NCBI RefSeq assembly: GCF_001870675.1
Contig: NZ_MEHT01000001.1
Location: 1 to 64,000 of the forward strand
Reading direction: 5' to 3'
DNA length: 64,000 nucleotides
From: Roseinatronobacter thiooxidans
GTDB lineage: Bacteria > Pseudomonadota > Alphaproteobacteria > Rhodobacterales > Rhodobacteraceae
Both the position numbers and the translations under genes were made by a program. This document shows positions 16,395-26,704 of this stretch, piece after piece; the first letter of the stretch is position 1; each line of letters opens with the position of its first letter. Below the pieces are notes generated by a model that searched no databases, had not been told where the DNA came from, and saw only the letters and a list, made by a program, of their open reading frames with translations.

Positions 16395-18050
16395 TTACTG
16401 TAGGATACGCCCGTCCAGCGTAGGGGCGAAGGGTTCGTTCTCGGAAAGATAGCGCGCCAGAACCTCGGCCAGATCAATGGCCGTGTCATACCCGTTCGTG
16501 CCGCCGTCGCGCAGCATGGCGTAACCATCGCCGCCACCTGCCATGAAATTGTTGGTAACAAGTCCATAGGTCTGTGTTGGGTCCAGCGCGTCCCACCCGT
16601 CGCTGCCCATCACTTCCACTTCCGAGACGCGCCCTGCATTTGGCGCGACCGTCAGATCAAGCCTGAACCGGAGACCCGCCACTTGCGGGAAGCGGCCCGC
16701 CCCCTCTTCCACGTCATTCACCCCATGTTCCAGCGCGGCCAGCAATGTCTCGCCCGAGACCTCCAGCGTATAGAGTGTGTTCTGGAAGGGCAGAACAGTC
16801 AGCACATCTCCCAATGTCGCGGTGCCCGCCCCCATCGAGGCGCGAAGCCCGCCGCCATTTGTCAGCGCAACGCGAATCCCCTGATGTGCCACTTCGGCCA
16901 GCATGGCATCGGTGACTGTGTTGCCCATTTCACATTCGCCCGCGCGACAGGTCTCGCGGCTGCCGTCGATATCGGCCGACAGCTCGGCGACCGGGCGTCT
17001 GGTCAGTTCCTCGATCGGGGCGCGCAGGGGCGCGATCAGGGCCTCGATATCTTCGGCGGGCGCATAGGCCGCATCCAGCAAGACAGTGTCCCCGCTGGCG
17101 GCAATGACGGCACCATCATCGCCAAATTCCAGTGTCAGATCCCCCATATAGCGCGAGAAGGCATAGGCCTGCACAATCGGCACAGCCCGGCCAGAGGGGC
17201 TTTCGACAAGGGTCGCATATGCGACCGCATCTTCTGCAGTGTTCGACATCAGCGTATGGCTATGCCCTCCGATAATGGCGGAAATGCCATCGACCTCGGC
17301 GGCGATCTGCTGGTCGCGGCCAAAGCCCACATGGCTGAGCACGAGAATCTTGCTTACGCCGCGCCCCTGCAAAGCGGCCACGCCTTCGCGCAGATGCTCG
17401 ATCTCATCCTGAAAGGTGACATCCTCGCCGGGTGAGGACAAAAAGACAGTGTCAGGCGTGGTGACCCCCAGAATGCCGATCTGCGCGCCATCACGTTCCA
17501 GCACCAGATGGGGCGAGATGCGCCCTGCAAGCGGCGAGCCGTCTTTGACCTGAATATTGCCGGACACAAAGGGAAAATCTGCCTCGTCTATCATCCGCGC
17601 AAGGCTTTCTGGGCCGCGGTTGAACTCGTGGTTGCCAATGCCCATCGCGTCAAATCCGATGGCATTCATCATCTGCACTTCGGCGCGTCCGCCATATGTC
17701 GTGTAATACAATGTGCCTTGCGACTGATCGCCTGCATCCAGCGTCAGAACGGAGCGTCCCTGTTGCTCATGTGCGGCGCGGTGCTGGCGGATGGCAGTTG
17801 CCAGCCGGGCAGAGCCGCCGAAACAGGTATTCTCTGCGGAATCAGAGGGCGAGCAGTTGGTGTTGAAGCGGCTGATCTCATCCACGCGGCTGTGCATGTC
17901 GTTGATATGCAGCACAGCCAGCGAAAAGCCGGTTCCAGCCTTGGCCGTGCTGAGCGAGAAGCGCCCCGCGCCAGCCATGGCAAGGCTGGCTCCGGCCACT
18001 GTCAGAAAGCCACGGCGGCTGAGTGTTGTCGTGTTCTTGTGAATTGCCAT
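16395..18050 (-). CDS. Tat-exported 5'-nucleotidase / metallophosphatase
   Basis: A protein of 551 residues in the UshA-like 5'-nucleotidase family. A twin-arginine signal (SRRGFLTVAGASLAMAGAG) ends near residue 38, so it folds before export to the periplasm. The N-terminal calcineurin-like metallophosphoesterase domain shows LHINDMHSR, LDAGDQSQGT, GIGNHEFNRG and GGHSHTLM. The C-terminal substrate-recognition domain has ALTNGGGLRASMGAG and NNFMAGGGDGYAML. It probably frees phosphate and nucleosides from extracellular nucleotides. GGAGGG precedes the ATG by 8 nt. A Pho-box-like sequence lies about 65-82 nt upstream, which fits phosphate control alongside pit. Confidence 0.93.
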   Translation of the reverse strand: MAIHKNTTTLSRRGFLTVAGASLAMAGAGRFSLSTAKAGTGFSLAVLHINDMHSRVDEISRFNTNCSPSDSAENTCFGGSARLATAIRQHRAAHEQQGRSVLTLDAGDQSQGTLYYTTYGGRAEVQMMNAIGFDAMGIGNHEFNRGPESLARMIDEADFPFVSGNIQVKDGSPLAGRISPHLVLERDGAQIGILGVTTPDTVFLSSPGEDVTFQDEIEHLREGVAALQGRGVSKILVLSHVGFGRDQQIAAEVDGISAIIGGHSHTLMSNTAEDAVAYATLVESPSGRAVPIVQAYAFSRYMGDLTLEFGDDGAVIAASGDTVLLDAAYAPAEDIEALIAPLRAPIEELTRRPVAELSADIDGSRETCRAGECEMGNTVTDAMLAEVAHQGIRVALTNGGGLRASMGAGTATLGDVLTVLPFQNTLYTLEVSGETLLAALEHGVNDVEEGAGRFPQVAGLRFRLDLTVAPNAGRVSEVEVMGSDGWDALDPTQTYGLVTNNFMAGGGDGYAMLRDGGTNGYDTAIDLAEVLARYLSENEPFAPTLDGRILQ

Positions 18051-18070
18051 TGCGCTGGCCCTCCGGTCTT

Positions 18071-18454
18071 ATGATTGAAAAGTGGTTTCTGAATTATGAC
18101 GGTGTCACTGTGGTGCGACATCACAATGACAATGTGCCACGCAATGGTTACGCCGAAGCCGCTGCAACGCAAGATTTTTCCGCCGCTATGCCCGGTTTGA
18201 TGCCAACTGACGCATGGTTTCCCCTGTCGTGGCGGCTTGCGCATGGGACACAGCTTTACAGGGGGGCCTGGCTGCCAGCATCATTTCATGTGCAAAGCCG
18301 CGCAGCGTCAGGTGAGCTTGGCTTCATACTGACCATATTTGCGGAAGCACATGGCGTTGCGCTTGGCCTGCCCAAAGCGCCGCCGGTTTGGGTCATAGAC
18401 CAATTCTGGCAGATAGATGCGACCCGGCAATGCGCGGCGGCGCTGTGCCTCTGA
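18071..18454 (+). CDS. Doubtful hypothetical ORF
   Basis: A frame of 127 residues (MIEKWFLNYDG...) rich in Trp, Phe and His, divergent from the 5'-nucleotidase gene. No Shine-Dalgarno is visible before ATG 18071 or before an in-frame ATG at 18023. Third-position GC is lower than in neighbouring genes, and I recognise no family. It could be a decayed or chance ORF; a frame also runs on the opposite strand (18286-18735) with no better support. Confidence 0.25.
   Translation: MIEKWFLNYDGVTVVRHHNDNVPRNGYAEAAATQDFSAAMPGLMPTDAWFPLSWRLAHGTQLYRGAWLPASFHVQSRAASGELGFILTIFAEAHGVALGLPKAPPVWVIDQFWQIDATRQCAAALCL
18115..18132 (-). promoter_or_regulatory. Possible Pho box upstream of the 5'-nucleotidase
   Basis: On the minus strand TTGTCATTGTGATGTCGC has the layout of two 7-bp PhoB half sites 4 bp apart (TTGTCAT, ATGTCGC against CTGTCAT, CTGTCAC). 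It lies 65 bp before the start and reads toward the gene, as expected for activation. Three mismatches make it tentative. Confidence 0.35.
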
Positions 18455-18795
18455 TCTTCGCATTTGGGGGCTTTGTCCCCATGCCCCAAGCCGCCATCAA
18501 AGACCTTACGTCGGACGTCGCAGATGAGGCATGTTGAACGCCTGCCATGACACAACAAAGGGTGCTCTTGCCGCCGCAAGACCGTACCTGCCAAAGCGCG
18601 GCGGTTAGCACAGGGGTTGCAATCTCGACTATGAGTGTCGCCATATTTTCCAGACCTATGTCGGTTTCGCTTGATATCTGCACGCAACTGTTTTAAGCGA
18701 CCTCTCAACAGCGGCGCTTGAAACTCAGGCTCCACCGGAAATCATAACGGGCCGCGCGCCCGTTTTTTTGTGTTTGGCCCGGGAAAGGGGCAACA
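18455..18795. other. Intergenic stretch before rimP
   Basis: About 340 bp without a convincing gene. It holds a GGGGGC...GCCCC hairpin near 18473, no tRNA I can fold, and an intrinsic terminator (18746-18769) immediately before the rimP ribosome-binding site. The terminator implies that some plus-strand transcript ends here, either from the doubtful ORF at 18071 or from an unrecognised RNA. Confidence 0.4.
18746..18769 (+). terminator. Terminator or attenuator before rimP
   Basis: AACGGGC and GCCCGTT form a 7-bp stem with a 5-nt loop, followed by TTTTT. It sits 27 nt before the rimP ATG, so it could act as an attenuator of the rimP-nusA-infB operon. NusA autoregulates its own operon in other bacteria. 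Confidence 0.65.
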
Positions 18796-19401
18796 ATGAG
18801 CGATCTTATCGCCAAGACAACCTTGGACCAACGCCTTGCAAAAATCGTCACTCCGGTGATCGAAGGGTTGGGTTTTGAACTGGTGCGCTTGCGCCTGATG
18901 GCGGGCAAGACCCGCACTTTGCAAATCATGGCAGACCGCCCTGATGGTGGCATTGAAGTGGCCGATTGCGCAGCAATCTCTACCGCTGTGTCCGCCGCGC
19001 TGGATGTAGAAGACCCGCTGGACGATGCCTATACACTGGAAGTGTCCAGCCCCGGCATTGACCGCCCCCTGACCCGGCTAAAGGATTTTGCCGTCTGGGA
19101 AGGGTACGAAGCACGTCTGGAAACGACAGAGCTGATCGATGGCCGCCGCCGCTTCAGAGGCGAGTTGGCAGGCGTTGAAGGCGATGAAGTGCTGATCGAG
19201 ATCGAAGAGAATGGCGAGCCGATCACCATTGGCCTGCAATTCGACTGGCTGTCCGAGGCGAAACTTGTCCTGACGGATGAATTGATCGCCGAAATGCTGC
19301 GCGCCCGCAAGGAAAGCGGCGCATTCGACGAAAGCCAGTTTGACGAGATTGAAGACGACAACGAAGCGGACGCGCAAGGCGCGCCCCATCAGGAGGACTG
19401 A
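18796..19401 (+). CDS. rimP: Ribosome maturation factor RimP
   Basis: A 201-residue cytoplasmic factor needed for 30S subunit maturation. Typical regions are [26 protein letters not shown]-type sequence (here [18 protein letters not shown]) and the C-terminal SH3-like domain. It is longer than the usual 150-170 residues because of an acidic tail (about residues 175-201). AAAGGGG lies before ATG 18796. It is the first gene of the rimP-nusA-ylxR-infB operon, with 3 nt to nusA. Confidence 0.96.
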   Translation: MSDLIAKTTLDQRLAKIVTPVIEGLGFELVRLRLMAGKTRTLQIMADRPDGGIEVADCAAISTAVSAALDVEDPLDDAYTLEVSSPGIDRPLTRLKDFAVWEGYEARLETTELIDGRRRFRGELAGVEGDEVLIEIEENGEPITIGLQFDWLSEAKLVLTDELIAEMLRARKESGAFDESQFDEIEDDNEADAQGAPHQED

Positions 19402-19404
19402 CAC

Positions 19405-21030
19405 ATGGCAATCACCTCTGCCAACCAGCTTGAGTTGCTGCAAACAGCCGAAGCCGTTGCCCGTGAAAAGATGATTGACCCCGAACTGGTCATTCAGGCG
19501 ATGGAAGACAGCCTCGCGCGGGCTGCAAAGTCACGCTACGGGGCCGATATGGATATCCGCGTCAGCATCGACCGCAAGACAGGCGTCGCCGCGTTTACGC
19601 GTGTGCGCACTGTTGTCGATGAGGAAGAGCTGGAAAACTACCATGCTCAACTGACCGTCGAGCAAGCCAAGCCCTATCTGGACGACCCGAAACTGGGCGA
19701 TGAGATTATCGACCGCGTTCCCCCCGTGGAACTGGGCCGGATTGCGGCGCAATCTGCCAAGCAAGTCATTCTTCAGCGTGTCCGCGAAGCAGAGCGTGAC
19801 CGCCAGTATGAAGAATTCAAGGACCGCGCCCACACCATCCTTAACGGTGTCGTCAAGCGCGAAGAATATGGCAATATCATTGTCGATATTGGCCGCGGCG
19901 AAGCTGTGCTGCGCCGCAACGAGAAGATCGGGCGCGAAAGCTACCGCAACGGCGACCGCATCCGCTGCTATGTCAAGGATGTGCGCCGCGAAGCGCGCGG
20001 GCCGCAGATTTTCCTGTCGCGCACAGCGCCGGAATTCATGGCCGAATTGTTCAAGATGGAAGTGCCCGAAATCTATGATGGCATCATCGAGATCAAGGCC
20101 GTGGCCCGCGACCCCGGTTCGCGCGCAAAGATCGGTGTGATTTCCTATGATTCGGGGATCGACCCTGTGGGCGCCTGTGTGGGTATGCGCGGCAGCCGTG
20201 TGCAGGCAGTTGTGAACGAACTTCAGGGCGAGAAGATCGACATCATCCCCTGGACCGAAGATCAGGCAACTTTCCTTGTCAACGCGCTGCAACCTGCCGA
20301 AGTCAGCAAGGTTGTGATCGATGAAGAGGCAGGCAAGATCGAAGTTGTCGTCCCTGACGAGCAGCTTTCGCTGGCCATTGGCCGGCGCGGGCAGAACGTG
20401 CGTCTGGCCAGCCAGCTGACGGGCCTCGACATCGACATTCTGACAGAATCCGAAGAATCGGCGCGGCGTCAGGCGGAATTCGCCCTGCGCACCAAGCTGT
20501 TCATCGACGAGTTGGACATTGACGAGATGATGGCGCAACTTCTGGTTGCGGAAGAATTCACCTCGCTTGAAGAAGTGGCCTATGTCGATCTGGATGAATT
20601 GCTGACAATCGACGGCTTTGACGAAGAAACCGCGCAAGAGCTGCAAACCCGCGCCCGCGAACGGCTGGAAGCAGTTGCAGCGGCCGCACTGGAAAGTGCG
20701 CGTGCCTTGGGTGTCGAAGACAGCCTGATCGAGTTTGAGGGCCTGACACCGCAAATGGTCGAAGCGCTGGCCAAAGACGGCATCAAGACCCTGGAAGACT
20801 TCGCCACTTGCGCCGACTGGGAACTTGCAGGCGGTTGGACCACAGTCGATGGCGAGCGGGTCAAGGATGAAGGCTTGCTGGAGCGCTTCGAGGTCAGCCT
20901 TGAAGAAGCGCAGCATCTGGTGATGACCGCGCGCGTTCTGCTGGGGTGGGTCGATCCAAGCGAGCTGGAACAGGACGGGGCCGAGGACGGTTCGGACGAA
21001 GACACCGAACTAGAGGGTGAACAGACCTGA
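19405..21030 (+). CDS. nusA: Transcription termination/antitermination factor NusA
   Basis: A 541-residue RNA polymerase-associated factor acting in pausing, termination and rRNA antitermination. Domain order is the N-terminal polymerase-binding domain (1-130), S1 (about 135-200, VDIGRGEAVLRRNEKIGRES), two KH domains (about 230-345, with VGMRGSRVQAVVNELQGEKI and IGRRGQNVRLASQLTG), then two acidic helix-hairpin repeats near the C-terminus (GLTPQMVEALAKDGIKTLED). The C-terminal repeats bind the alpha subunit or N-type proteins in E. coli. An acidic tail (EDGSDEDTELEGEQT) ends the protein. GGAGG precedes the ATG by a few nt at the end of rimP. Confidence 0.97.
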   Translation: MAITSANQLELLQTAEAVAREKMIDPELVIQAMEDSLARAAKSRYGADMDIRVSIDRKTGVAAFTRVRTVVDEEELENYHAQLTVEQAKPYLDDPKLGDEIIDRVPPVELGRIAAQSAKQVILQRVREAERDRQYEEFKDRAHTILNGVVKREEYGNIIVDIGRGEAVLRRNEKIGRESYRNGDRIRCYVKDVRREARGPQIFLSRTAPEFMAELFKMEVPEIYDGIIEIKAVARDPGSRAKIGVISYDSGIDPVGACVGMRGSRVQAVVNELQGEKIDIIPWTEDQATFLVNALQPAEVSKVVIDEEAGKIEVVVPDEQLSLAIGRRGQNVRLASQLTGLDIDILTESEESARRQAEFALRTKLFIDELDIDEMMAQLLVAEEFTSLEEVAYVDLDELLTIDGFDEETAQELQTRARERLEAVAAAALESARALGVEDSLIEFEGLTPQMVEALAKDGIKTLEDFATCADWELAGGWTTVDGERVKDEGLLERFEVSLEEAQHLVMTARVLLGWVDPSELEQDGAEDGSDEDTELEGEQT

Positions 21031-21047
21031 GCGGCGCGGAGGCGCAC

Positions 21048-21680
21048 ATGACGCGCGGAGGCAAGACTGTCATCAAGGATGGGCCAGAGCGGCGTTGCAT
21101 CGTATCGGGCGCATCCGGCGATGCACGCGCGCTGATCCGCTTTGTTGTCGGGCCAGAGGCGCAGATTGTGCCGGATCTGGCAGGCAAATTGCCCGGCCGT
21201 GGCATCTGGGTCAGCGCAGACCGCACCATGCTGGAGCAGGCAGAGAAAAAGAAAGCCTTTGCCCGCGCCGCCCGTCAGGCTGTATCCGTACCCGAAGGGC
21301 TTGCGGATATGGTCGAGGCGCTGTTACTACGCCGCGTGATCGATCTGATCTCGTTGGCGCGCAAAAGCGGATTGGCCCTTGCAGGCTATGAGAAATGCCG
21401 CGACCTTGCCCTGAAAGATGAGATGGCCATTCTCATTCAGGCGCATGACGGCTCGACTCGGGGAAAGACGAAACTGCGCCCGCCCGATGGGCCTGACAGC
21501 TATATCGGCTGGCTAAGTGCGCAGGAATTAGGTTTGGCATTTGGGCGCGAACATGTGATACATGCTTCGCTTCGTGCTGGTGGACTCAGTAAAGCTGTTG
21601 TAGAGGAAGCAACAAGACTGAAAGGTTTGCGCACAGGTATCGGCGGATATGCCGCCGGAGAGGATAAGACGGACGCATGA
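21048..21680 (+). CDS. YlxR-like RNA-binding protein fused to L7Ae-like domain
   Basis: A protein of 210 residues. The N-terminal DUF448/YlxR domain (about 10-80) carries [18 protein letters not shown] and the GRGIWV motif. The C-terminal half (about 85-200) resembles an L7Ae/L30e-like RNA-binding fold ([20 protein letters not shown]). In many bacteria these are two separate genes (ylxR, ylxQ) between nusA and infB, and in alphaproteobacteria they are fused as here. A nucleic-acid-binding role is inferred from fold and context. GGAGG precedes the ATG, and its stop overlaps the infB start by 4 nt (ATGA). Confidence 0.9.
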   Translation: MTRGGKTVIKDGPERRCIVSGASGDARALIRFVVGPEAQIVPDLAGKLPGRGIWVSADRTMLEQAEKKKAFARAARQAVSVPEGLADMVEALLLRRVIDLISLARKSGLALAGYEKCRDLALKDEMAILIQAHDGSTRGKTKLRPPDGPDSYIGWLSAQELGLAFGREHVIHASLRAGGLSKAVVEEATRLKGLRTGIGGYAAGEDKTDA

Positions 21681-24202
21681 GCGATACAGACGGAAAGAAA
21701 ACACTCGGAATAGGCGGCAAGGGCGGCCATGTGAAGCAAAGCTTCAGCCATGGACGGACGAAATCTGTCGTGGTCGAGAAAAAACGTAAACGCGTGGTGG
21801 TCCCGAAGCCGGGCGCCCAGCAAGCGCCTGGGACTCAAGGTAAGGTTCCAGCGCAGTCTGACCCATCGCGCCGCCCCGCCGGGATTACCGACGCCGAGAT
21901 GGAGCGCCGCCTGAAAGCGCTTGCCGCCGCCAAAGCGCGCGAGACGAAAGACGCCGCCATCCGCGACGCGGAAGAACGTGCACGCGAAGAAGATCGCCAG
22001 CGCCGCCGTGATGAGGCAGAAGCCCGCGAACGCGAAGAACGCGAACGCGAAGATGCCCTGCGCGCCAAAGAAGAAGAAGAGGCCCGCGCCAAAGCCGAGG
22101 CCAAAGCCGACGCTGATGCGAAAGCCGCGAAAGCTGCGCGCAAGGTCAAAGAAGACGAAGCGCCATCGGCCCCAGAGGCCGCAGCCGCGCCCTTGTCCGA
22201 ACGCGCACGGCCCGCAGCACCCGCACAGGATGCGCGCAAAACAGTCAAGCGCAGCGAAGATGACCGCGCAGTTCGCGCCAAACCCCGCGACGATGCGGGC
22301 GGACGCCGTGCAGGCAAACTGACGCTGAAAGACGCGCTGGCAGGCGATGGCGGTCGTCAACGGTCTATGGCTGCGATGAAACGCAAGCAGGAACGCGCCC
22401 GTCAGAAAGCGATGGGCCAGACCCAGTCGCGCGAAAAAGTTGTCCGCGAAGTGCAGTTGCCTGAAACCATCGTGGTGCAGGAACTGGCCAACCGTATGGC
22501 GGAACGCGTGGCAGATGTGGTCAAATCGCTGATGAAAATGGGCGTCATGGCCACCATGAACCAGACCATCGACGCCGATACCGCAGAATTGCTGATCGAA
22601 GAATTCGGCCACAAAGTTGTGCGCGTCTCGGATTCCGATGTCGAGCAGGTGATCACGCAGACCGACGACAACCCCGACGATCTGCATCCGCGCCCACCGA
22701 TCATCACGATCATGGGCCATGTCGACCACGGCAAAACCTCGCTTCTGGATGCTATCCGCAAAACAAGTGTTGTGTCCGGCGAAGCGGGCGGCATTACGCA
22801 GCATATCGGGGCCTATCAGGTCAAAACCGAAAGTGGCGCGATCCTGTCTTTCCTCGACACGCCCGGCCACGCGGCCTTTACCAGCATGCGTGCACGCGGT
22901 GCGAATGTGACAGATATTGTCGTGCTGGTTGTTGCCGCCGACGATTCCGTCATGCCCCAAACGATCGAGGCGATTAACCACGCCAAGGCCGCCAAGGTGC
23001 CGATGATTGTTGCCATCAACAAATGTGACAAGCCGTCGGCCGATGCCAACAAGGTGCGCACCGAATTGTTGCAGCACGAAGTTGTTGTCGAAGCCATGTC
23101 GGGCGATGTGCAGGATGTCGAAGTCTCGGCCATCACCGGGGCAGGTCTGGACACACTGTTGGAAGCCATCGCGCTTCAGGCGGAAATTCTGGAACTCAAG
23201 GCCAACCCGGATCGCAACGCAATGGGTGCCGTGATCGAAGCGCAGCTGGATGTGGGCCGTGGCCCCGTGGCAACTGTTCTGGTTCAGAACGGCACATTGC
23301 GCCAAGGCGACATCTTTGTGGTCGGCGAACAGTGGGGCAAGGTCCGCGCATTGGTCAATGACAAGGGCGAGCGGATCAAGGAAGCTGGCCCATCTGTTCC
23401 TGTCGAAGTGTTGGGCCTGAATGGTACGCCAGAAGCAGGCGATGTGCTGAACGTGGTCGAAACCGAAGCGCAGGCGCGCGAAATTGCCGAATACCGGCAG
23501 GAAGCGGCCAAAGACAAACGCGCGGCAGCGGGTGCGGCAACCACACTGGAACAGCTGATGGCCAAGGCCAAAGCGGATCAGGATGTCGCCGAACTGCCCG
23601 TTCTGGTGAAAGCCGATGTGCAAGGCTCTGCCGAAGCAATCGTTCAGGCGCTGGAAAAGATCGGCAATGACGAAGTGCGCGTACGCGTGCTGCATTACGG
23701 TGTTGGCGCGATTACCGACACAGATGTGGGCCTTGCCGAAGCCTCGGGCGCGCCGATCATCGGCTTTAACGTCCGTGCGAATGCCTCTGCCCGCAATTCG
23801 GCCAACCAAAAAGGGGTCGAGCTGCGCTATTACTCGATCATCTATGATCTGGTTGACGACATCAAAGCGGCAGCCTCTGGCCTGCTGTCGGCAGAAGTGC
23901 GCGAGAACTTCATCGGCTATGCCGAGATTCGCGAAGTCTTCAAAGTATCGGGCATCGGCAAGGTTGCTGGCTGTCTGGTCACCGAAGGTGTCGCGCGGCG
24001 TTCTGCCGGTGTGCGCTTGCTGCGGGACAACGTGGTTATTCACGAAGGCACGCTCAAGACCCTCAAGCGCTTCAAGGACGAGGTCAAGGAAGTGCAGTCG
24101 GGTCAGGAATGCGGCATGGCATTCGAGAATTACGAAGATATCCGCCCCAAGGATGTCATCGAAATCTTCGAGCGCGAAGAGATCGAACGCAGCCTGACCT
24201 AA
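21677..24202 (+). CDS. infB: Translation initiation factor IF-2
   Basis: An 841-residue GTPase that delivers initiator tRNA to the 30S subunit. The N-terminal third (about 60-210) is a long charged, Ala/Glu/Arg-rich helix. An IF2_N module follows (about 255-310), then the G domain with [12 protein letters not shown] (G1), DTPGHAAF (G3) and NKCDKP (G4), then domains II-IV. The start overlaps the preceding stop (ATGA), showing coupling. Two terminators follow directly, so rbfA and truB, often next in such operons, are not part of this one. Confidence 0.98.
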   Translation: MSDTDGKKTLGIGGKGGHVKQSFSHGRTKSVVVEKKRKRVVVPKPGAQQAPGTQGKVPAQSDPSRRPAGITDAEMERRLKALAAAKARETKDAAIRDAEERAREEDRQRRRDEAEAREREEREREDALRAKEEEEARAKAEAKADADAKAAKAARKVKEDEAPSAPEAAAAPLSERARPAAPAQDARKTVKRSEDDRAVRAKPRDDAGGRRAGKLTLKDALAGDGGRQRSMAAMKRKQERARQKAMGQTQSREKVVREVQLPETIVVQELANRMAERVADVVKSLMKMGVMATMNQTIDADTAELLIEEFGHKVVRVSDSDVEQVITQTDDNPDDLHPRPPIITIMGHVDHGKTSLLDAIRKTSVVSGEAGGITQHIGAYQVKTESGAILSFLDTPGHAAFTSMRARGANVTDIVVLVVAADDSVMPQTIEAINHAKAAKVPMIVAINKCDKPSADANKVRTELLQHEVVVEAMSGDVQDVEVSAITGAGLDTLLEAIALQAEILELKANPDRNAMGAVIEAQLDVGRGPVATVLVQNGTLRQGDIFVVGEQWGKVRALVNDKGERIKEAGPSVPVEVLGLNGTPEAGDVLNVVETEAQAREIAEYRQEAAKDKRAAAGAATTLEQLMAKAKADQDVAELPVLVKADVQGSAEAIVQALEKIGNDEVRVRVLHYGVGAITDTDVGLAEASGAPIIGFNVRANASARNSANQKGVELRYYSIIYDLVDDIKAAASGLLSAEVRENFIGYAEIREVFKVSGIGKVAGCLVTEGVARRSAGVRLLRDNVVIHEGTLKTLKRFKDEVKEVQSGQECGMAFENYEDIRPKDVIEIFEREEIERSLT

Positions 24203-24228
24203 GTGTCAGTTGCATCTTGAAGATTAGG

Positions 24229-24256
24229 AAAAAGGGGCCAGACATGGCCCCTTTTT
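24229..24256 (+). terminator. Terminator of the rimP-infB operon
   Basis: AAAAAGGGGCCA pairs with TGGCCCCTTTTTT across a 4-nt loop (GACA). It is a strong intrinsic terminator 27 nt after the infB stop. Confidence 0.92.
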
Positions 24257-24299
24257 TCATGGGCTTGATTGCCCATCGCCCTTTCAGGTGCAAATGCAC

Positions 24300-24328
24300 A
24301 AAGGCCCCGGTTCACAACCGGGGCCTTT
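24300..24328 (-). terminator. Terminator of the large acidic protein gene
   Basis: AAAGGCCCCGGTT pairs with AACCGGGGCCTTT (13 bp, 3-nt loop). It lies 37 nt beyond the stop of the minus-strand gene and faces the infB terminator. Confidence 0.8.
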
Positions 24329-24364
24329 GTGGGTTGGCCTGCAATTTGTTGGGGCTGCTACACC

Positions 24365-26566
24365 TTACCCCGCTGCATATTTGCGGGCAGGCTGGTCAAA
24401 CTCTGACGCTGATGACAGGCGGAATGCACCCCCTTCCCCGCGCTGCAAACGCCCTTCGCGCAGCAAAGTCCCAAACCCGCGCAGCATATCGTCACGCGTC
24501 ACATCACGCCCCTCATTATAGGCCAGAACATAGCTCATCAGGTCAACGCGGGTGAATTCTTCCTGCCCTTTAAGATGGGTCTTGAAGGCAGCCGCCGCTT
24601 CGATCTGCTCATCCAGCAACCATGCATCCACCGCTTCCGCGAAATCCTTGAACGCTTTGCGATCTTCAGACGACAAGGGCGAGGCTTTCTTCAACCCTTC
24701 CAGATCGATTGTCCGATCGGCGGTACTGGCAACGCGGCGGGGGCGCACTGGCGTGGCCTGTGCTGGATTATCCACACGCTGCTCTGACACCAGCACCAAG
24801 GGCGCGCGTTCCGGTTCAGGGCGGGACCGGCGTGTCGCGTCAACCCGCGCCGGGCGCCGTGGCACAGGCTGAAGGGCCTCTGCCAGCGCTGTTTCCTCGG
24901 ACAGGTCAGGGCGCTCTGGCTGGGGTGCAGCGACGGCCACCTGCTCTGGTGCGGCGGTGGCAGTCTCTTCCTCAAGCTCTTGGTGTGCGGGTTCTGACGG
25001 TTGCGCCATCTCTGCCTCTCGCAGCGGGGTCGGGCGCAGCGGTTCTGGCGCGACCAGATCCTCGCGGTAGCGCTCGATCTCGCGCGCCTGCACGATATCG
25101 GGGCGACGCGGGCCTTTTGCGGCTTCTTCGGCGCGCGTTGCATCGACAGCCACGCGCATATGCTCGAACGTTTCGCGGCGGCGCTGCGATTCGACTTGCC
25201 CCAATTCCGAACGGGCCGTTTCCAACAGGCGGGCTGCCGTTTCATCTGTATCGACGATCATGGCGTCAAATTGTGCGCGCGAATTGACAGCACGGCGGGG
25301 CGCTGCCTGCCGCTCGATATTCGCAAGCTCTGCAATCAGGTCGGATTCGTCTGTCTGGCTTAGCCCTGTCTCGCCGATGGCCTTGCGGATGCGAACGCGC
25401 AATTCCTCATCCGTCAGGGGGCCGTCTTTGTCGTCTTCATCTGCGGGGGCCTGTTCCGCATCGAGTGCGGACGCAGCGGCATAGCTGTCTTGCAAATCGG
25501 CATCGAAATCATCATCGTCCAGATCATCGAACTCATCGTCGAAATCTGTTTCATCGCGGTCAAAATGCGCGGCCAGAACCGAAGCATCCTGCGTTTCATC
25601 CTCTGCGTCCGCCTCATCCGCCGCTGCGACACCCGGCTCTGGTTCCGGGTCGTTCATGGCCGCATCCATCGTTGGCGCATCAGCTTCTTCGCTAGCCTCG
25701 GAATACAGTTCTGCATCCCATACGGCGTCGTCGAATGTGCTTTGCTCGGCCAGCACCTCTGGCGCGATCACGGCCTGCTGCGGTTCCGCTTCAACCGGCG
25801 CAATCTCTGGCTGGGGTGCTGCCTGCTCTGTCGCTTGGGAGGCGGCGTCCTGTTTGGGCGCTGTGTTGGCGGCATGCGCGATTCGCGCGCGGATGCGGGC
25901 CAGTTTTTCGCTCATGCTGATTGAAGTGGCAGCTTCGGCCGCAGTTGGTTTGGGCTGAGGCACAGCGGCCATGGCAGGTGTCTGCACCCTATCTTCAACG
26001 GCCCCCGTGGGCGCGTCGGAAGTGTTTTGCACCTCTTCTGCGCTGTCCGAAAGGGGTGCATCTGCCTGCGGCTCTGTGGCCTGTGGGTGTAGGCCCTCTT
26101 CCTGCGGCGCATCCCCGCCAGATGCGGGCGCGGCACTATCTTCGGCAATGGCAGGGTCGGTTGGCAATTCTGCTACGGGCGCATCGTCTTGTGCAGATGC
26201 GTCCAAAAATTCCGCCGCTGTTTGGGGGGCAGGCATCGATTCGGGTGCAGGCGCGGTGTCAGCTGGCATCTCGCCCGACAGCGCAAGCGGGCCTGTCCCG
26301 TTACCGGCCAAAGCCTCTGCCCGCAAAACGACACCGTTCTCCTGAATGCGCGCTTCAACACGGCGCTGAATTTCACGTTCGGCAATACGATGCAGCATTT
26401 CGGCATCGGGGGTCGGGGGTTCCGCGCCAAAATAGCGGTCCTGCGCTGCCAGATCGCGGAAATATTCGGCAATGCCCTGCATTGTCCCGAAAGGTTCGTC
26501 AAACCCCTCTAGCGTGCAAGAGAATGTGCCATAAGACACTGTCAAAATTTTGTTAGGGCCAACCAT
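24365..26566 (-). CDS. Large acidic protein conserved in Rhodobacterales
   Basis: A protein of 733 residues. The first 90 residues ([18 protein letters not shown] and [16 protein letters not shown]) form a compact, conserved block. The middle (about 100-420) is a low-complexity Ala/Glu/Asp/Pro-rich region, probably disordered, with acidic clusters. The rest has helical segments with many Arg/Glu and a C-terminal globular block of about 110 residues ([20 protein letters not shown], then a region resembling [17 protein letters not shown]). I recall it as a conserved uncharacterised Rhodobacterales protein; automated labels vary and I assign no function. It has no signal peptide or membrane segment. 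It is divergent from thiN. Confidence 0.8.
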   Translation of the reverse strand: MVGPNKILTVSYGTFSCTLEGFDEPFGTMQGIAEYFRDLAAQDRYFGAEPPTPDAEMLHRIAEREIQRRVEARIQENGVVLRAEALAGNGTGPLALSGEMPADTAPAPESMPAPQTAAEFLDASAQDDAPVAELPTDPAIAEDSAAPASGGDAPQEEGLHPQATEPQADAPLSDSAEEVQNTSDAPTGAVEDRVQTPAMAAVPQPKPTAAEAATSISMSEKLARIRARIAHAANTAPKQDAASQATEQAAPQPEIAPVEAEPQQAVIAPEVLAEQSTFDDAVWDAELYSEASEEADAPTMDAAMNDPEPEPGVAAADEADAEDETQDASVLAAHFDRDETDFDDEFDDLDDDDFDADLQDSYAAASALDAEQAPADEDDKDGPLTDEELRVRIRKAIGETGLSQTDESDLIAELANIERQAAPRRAVNSRAQFDAMIVDTDETAARLLETARSELGQVESQRRRETFEHMRVAVDATRAEEAAKGPRRPDIVQAREIERYREDLVAPEPLRPTPLREAEMAQPSEPAHQELEEETATAAPEQVAVAAPQPERPDLSEETALAEALQPVPRRPARVDATRRSRPEPERAPLVLVSEQRVDNPAQATPVRPRRVASTADRTIDLEGLKKASPLSSEDRKAFKDFAEAVDAWLLDEQIEAAAAFKTHLKGQEEFTRVDLMSYVLAYNEGRDVTRDDMLRGFGTLLREGRLQRGEGGAFRLSSASEFDQPARKYAAG

Positions 26567-26704
26567 AACATGCTCACTTTCGTTACCTGTACGATTGCAG
26601 ATTTGCGCAACACCTGAGCGATTAGATGTTCAGACTTTGGTTATTTGATGATCTGAATATGGCTAAGAAAAGACCGATTCGAACTAGGGAAAGACTTTAT
26701 CGAT

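Noticed and set aside
18590-18640. tRNA-like T-arm word GGGTTGCAATCTC.
   Set aside because: No matching acceptor, D-arm or anticodon stem could be folded around it.
18286-18735. Minus-strand ORF of 149 codons opposite the doubtful ORF at 18071.
   Set aside because: No ribosome-binding site, Arg/Cys/His-rich shadow-like composition, no family resemblance.
21500-24043. Very long minus-strand frame (847 codons) opposite infB.
   Set aside because: Complementary-strand shadow of a GC-rich gene; composition rich in His/Phe/Cys and no start signal.
24768-24776. Perfect DnaA box TTATCCACA.
   Set aside because: Single copy inside a coding region 7.6 kb from dnaA; expected by chance at this scale.
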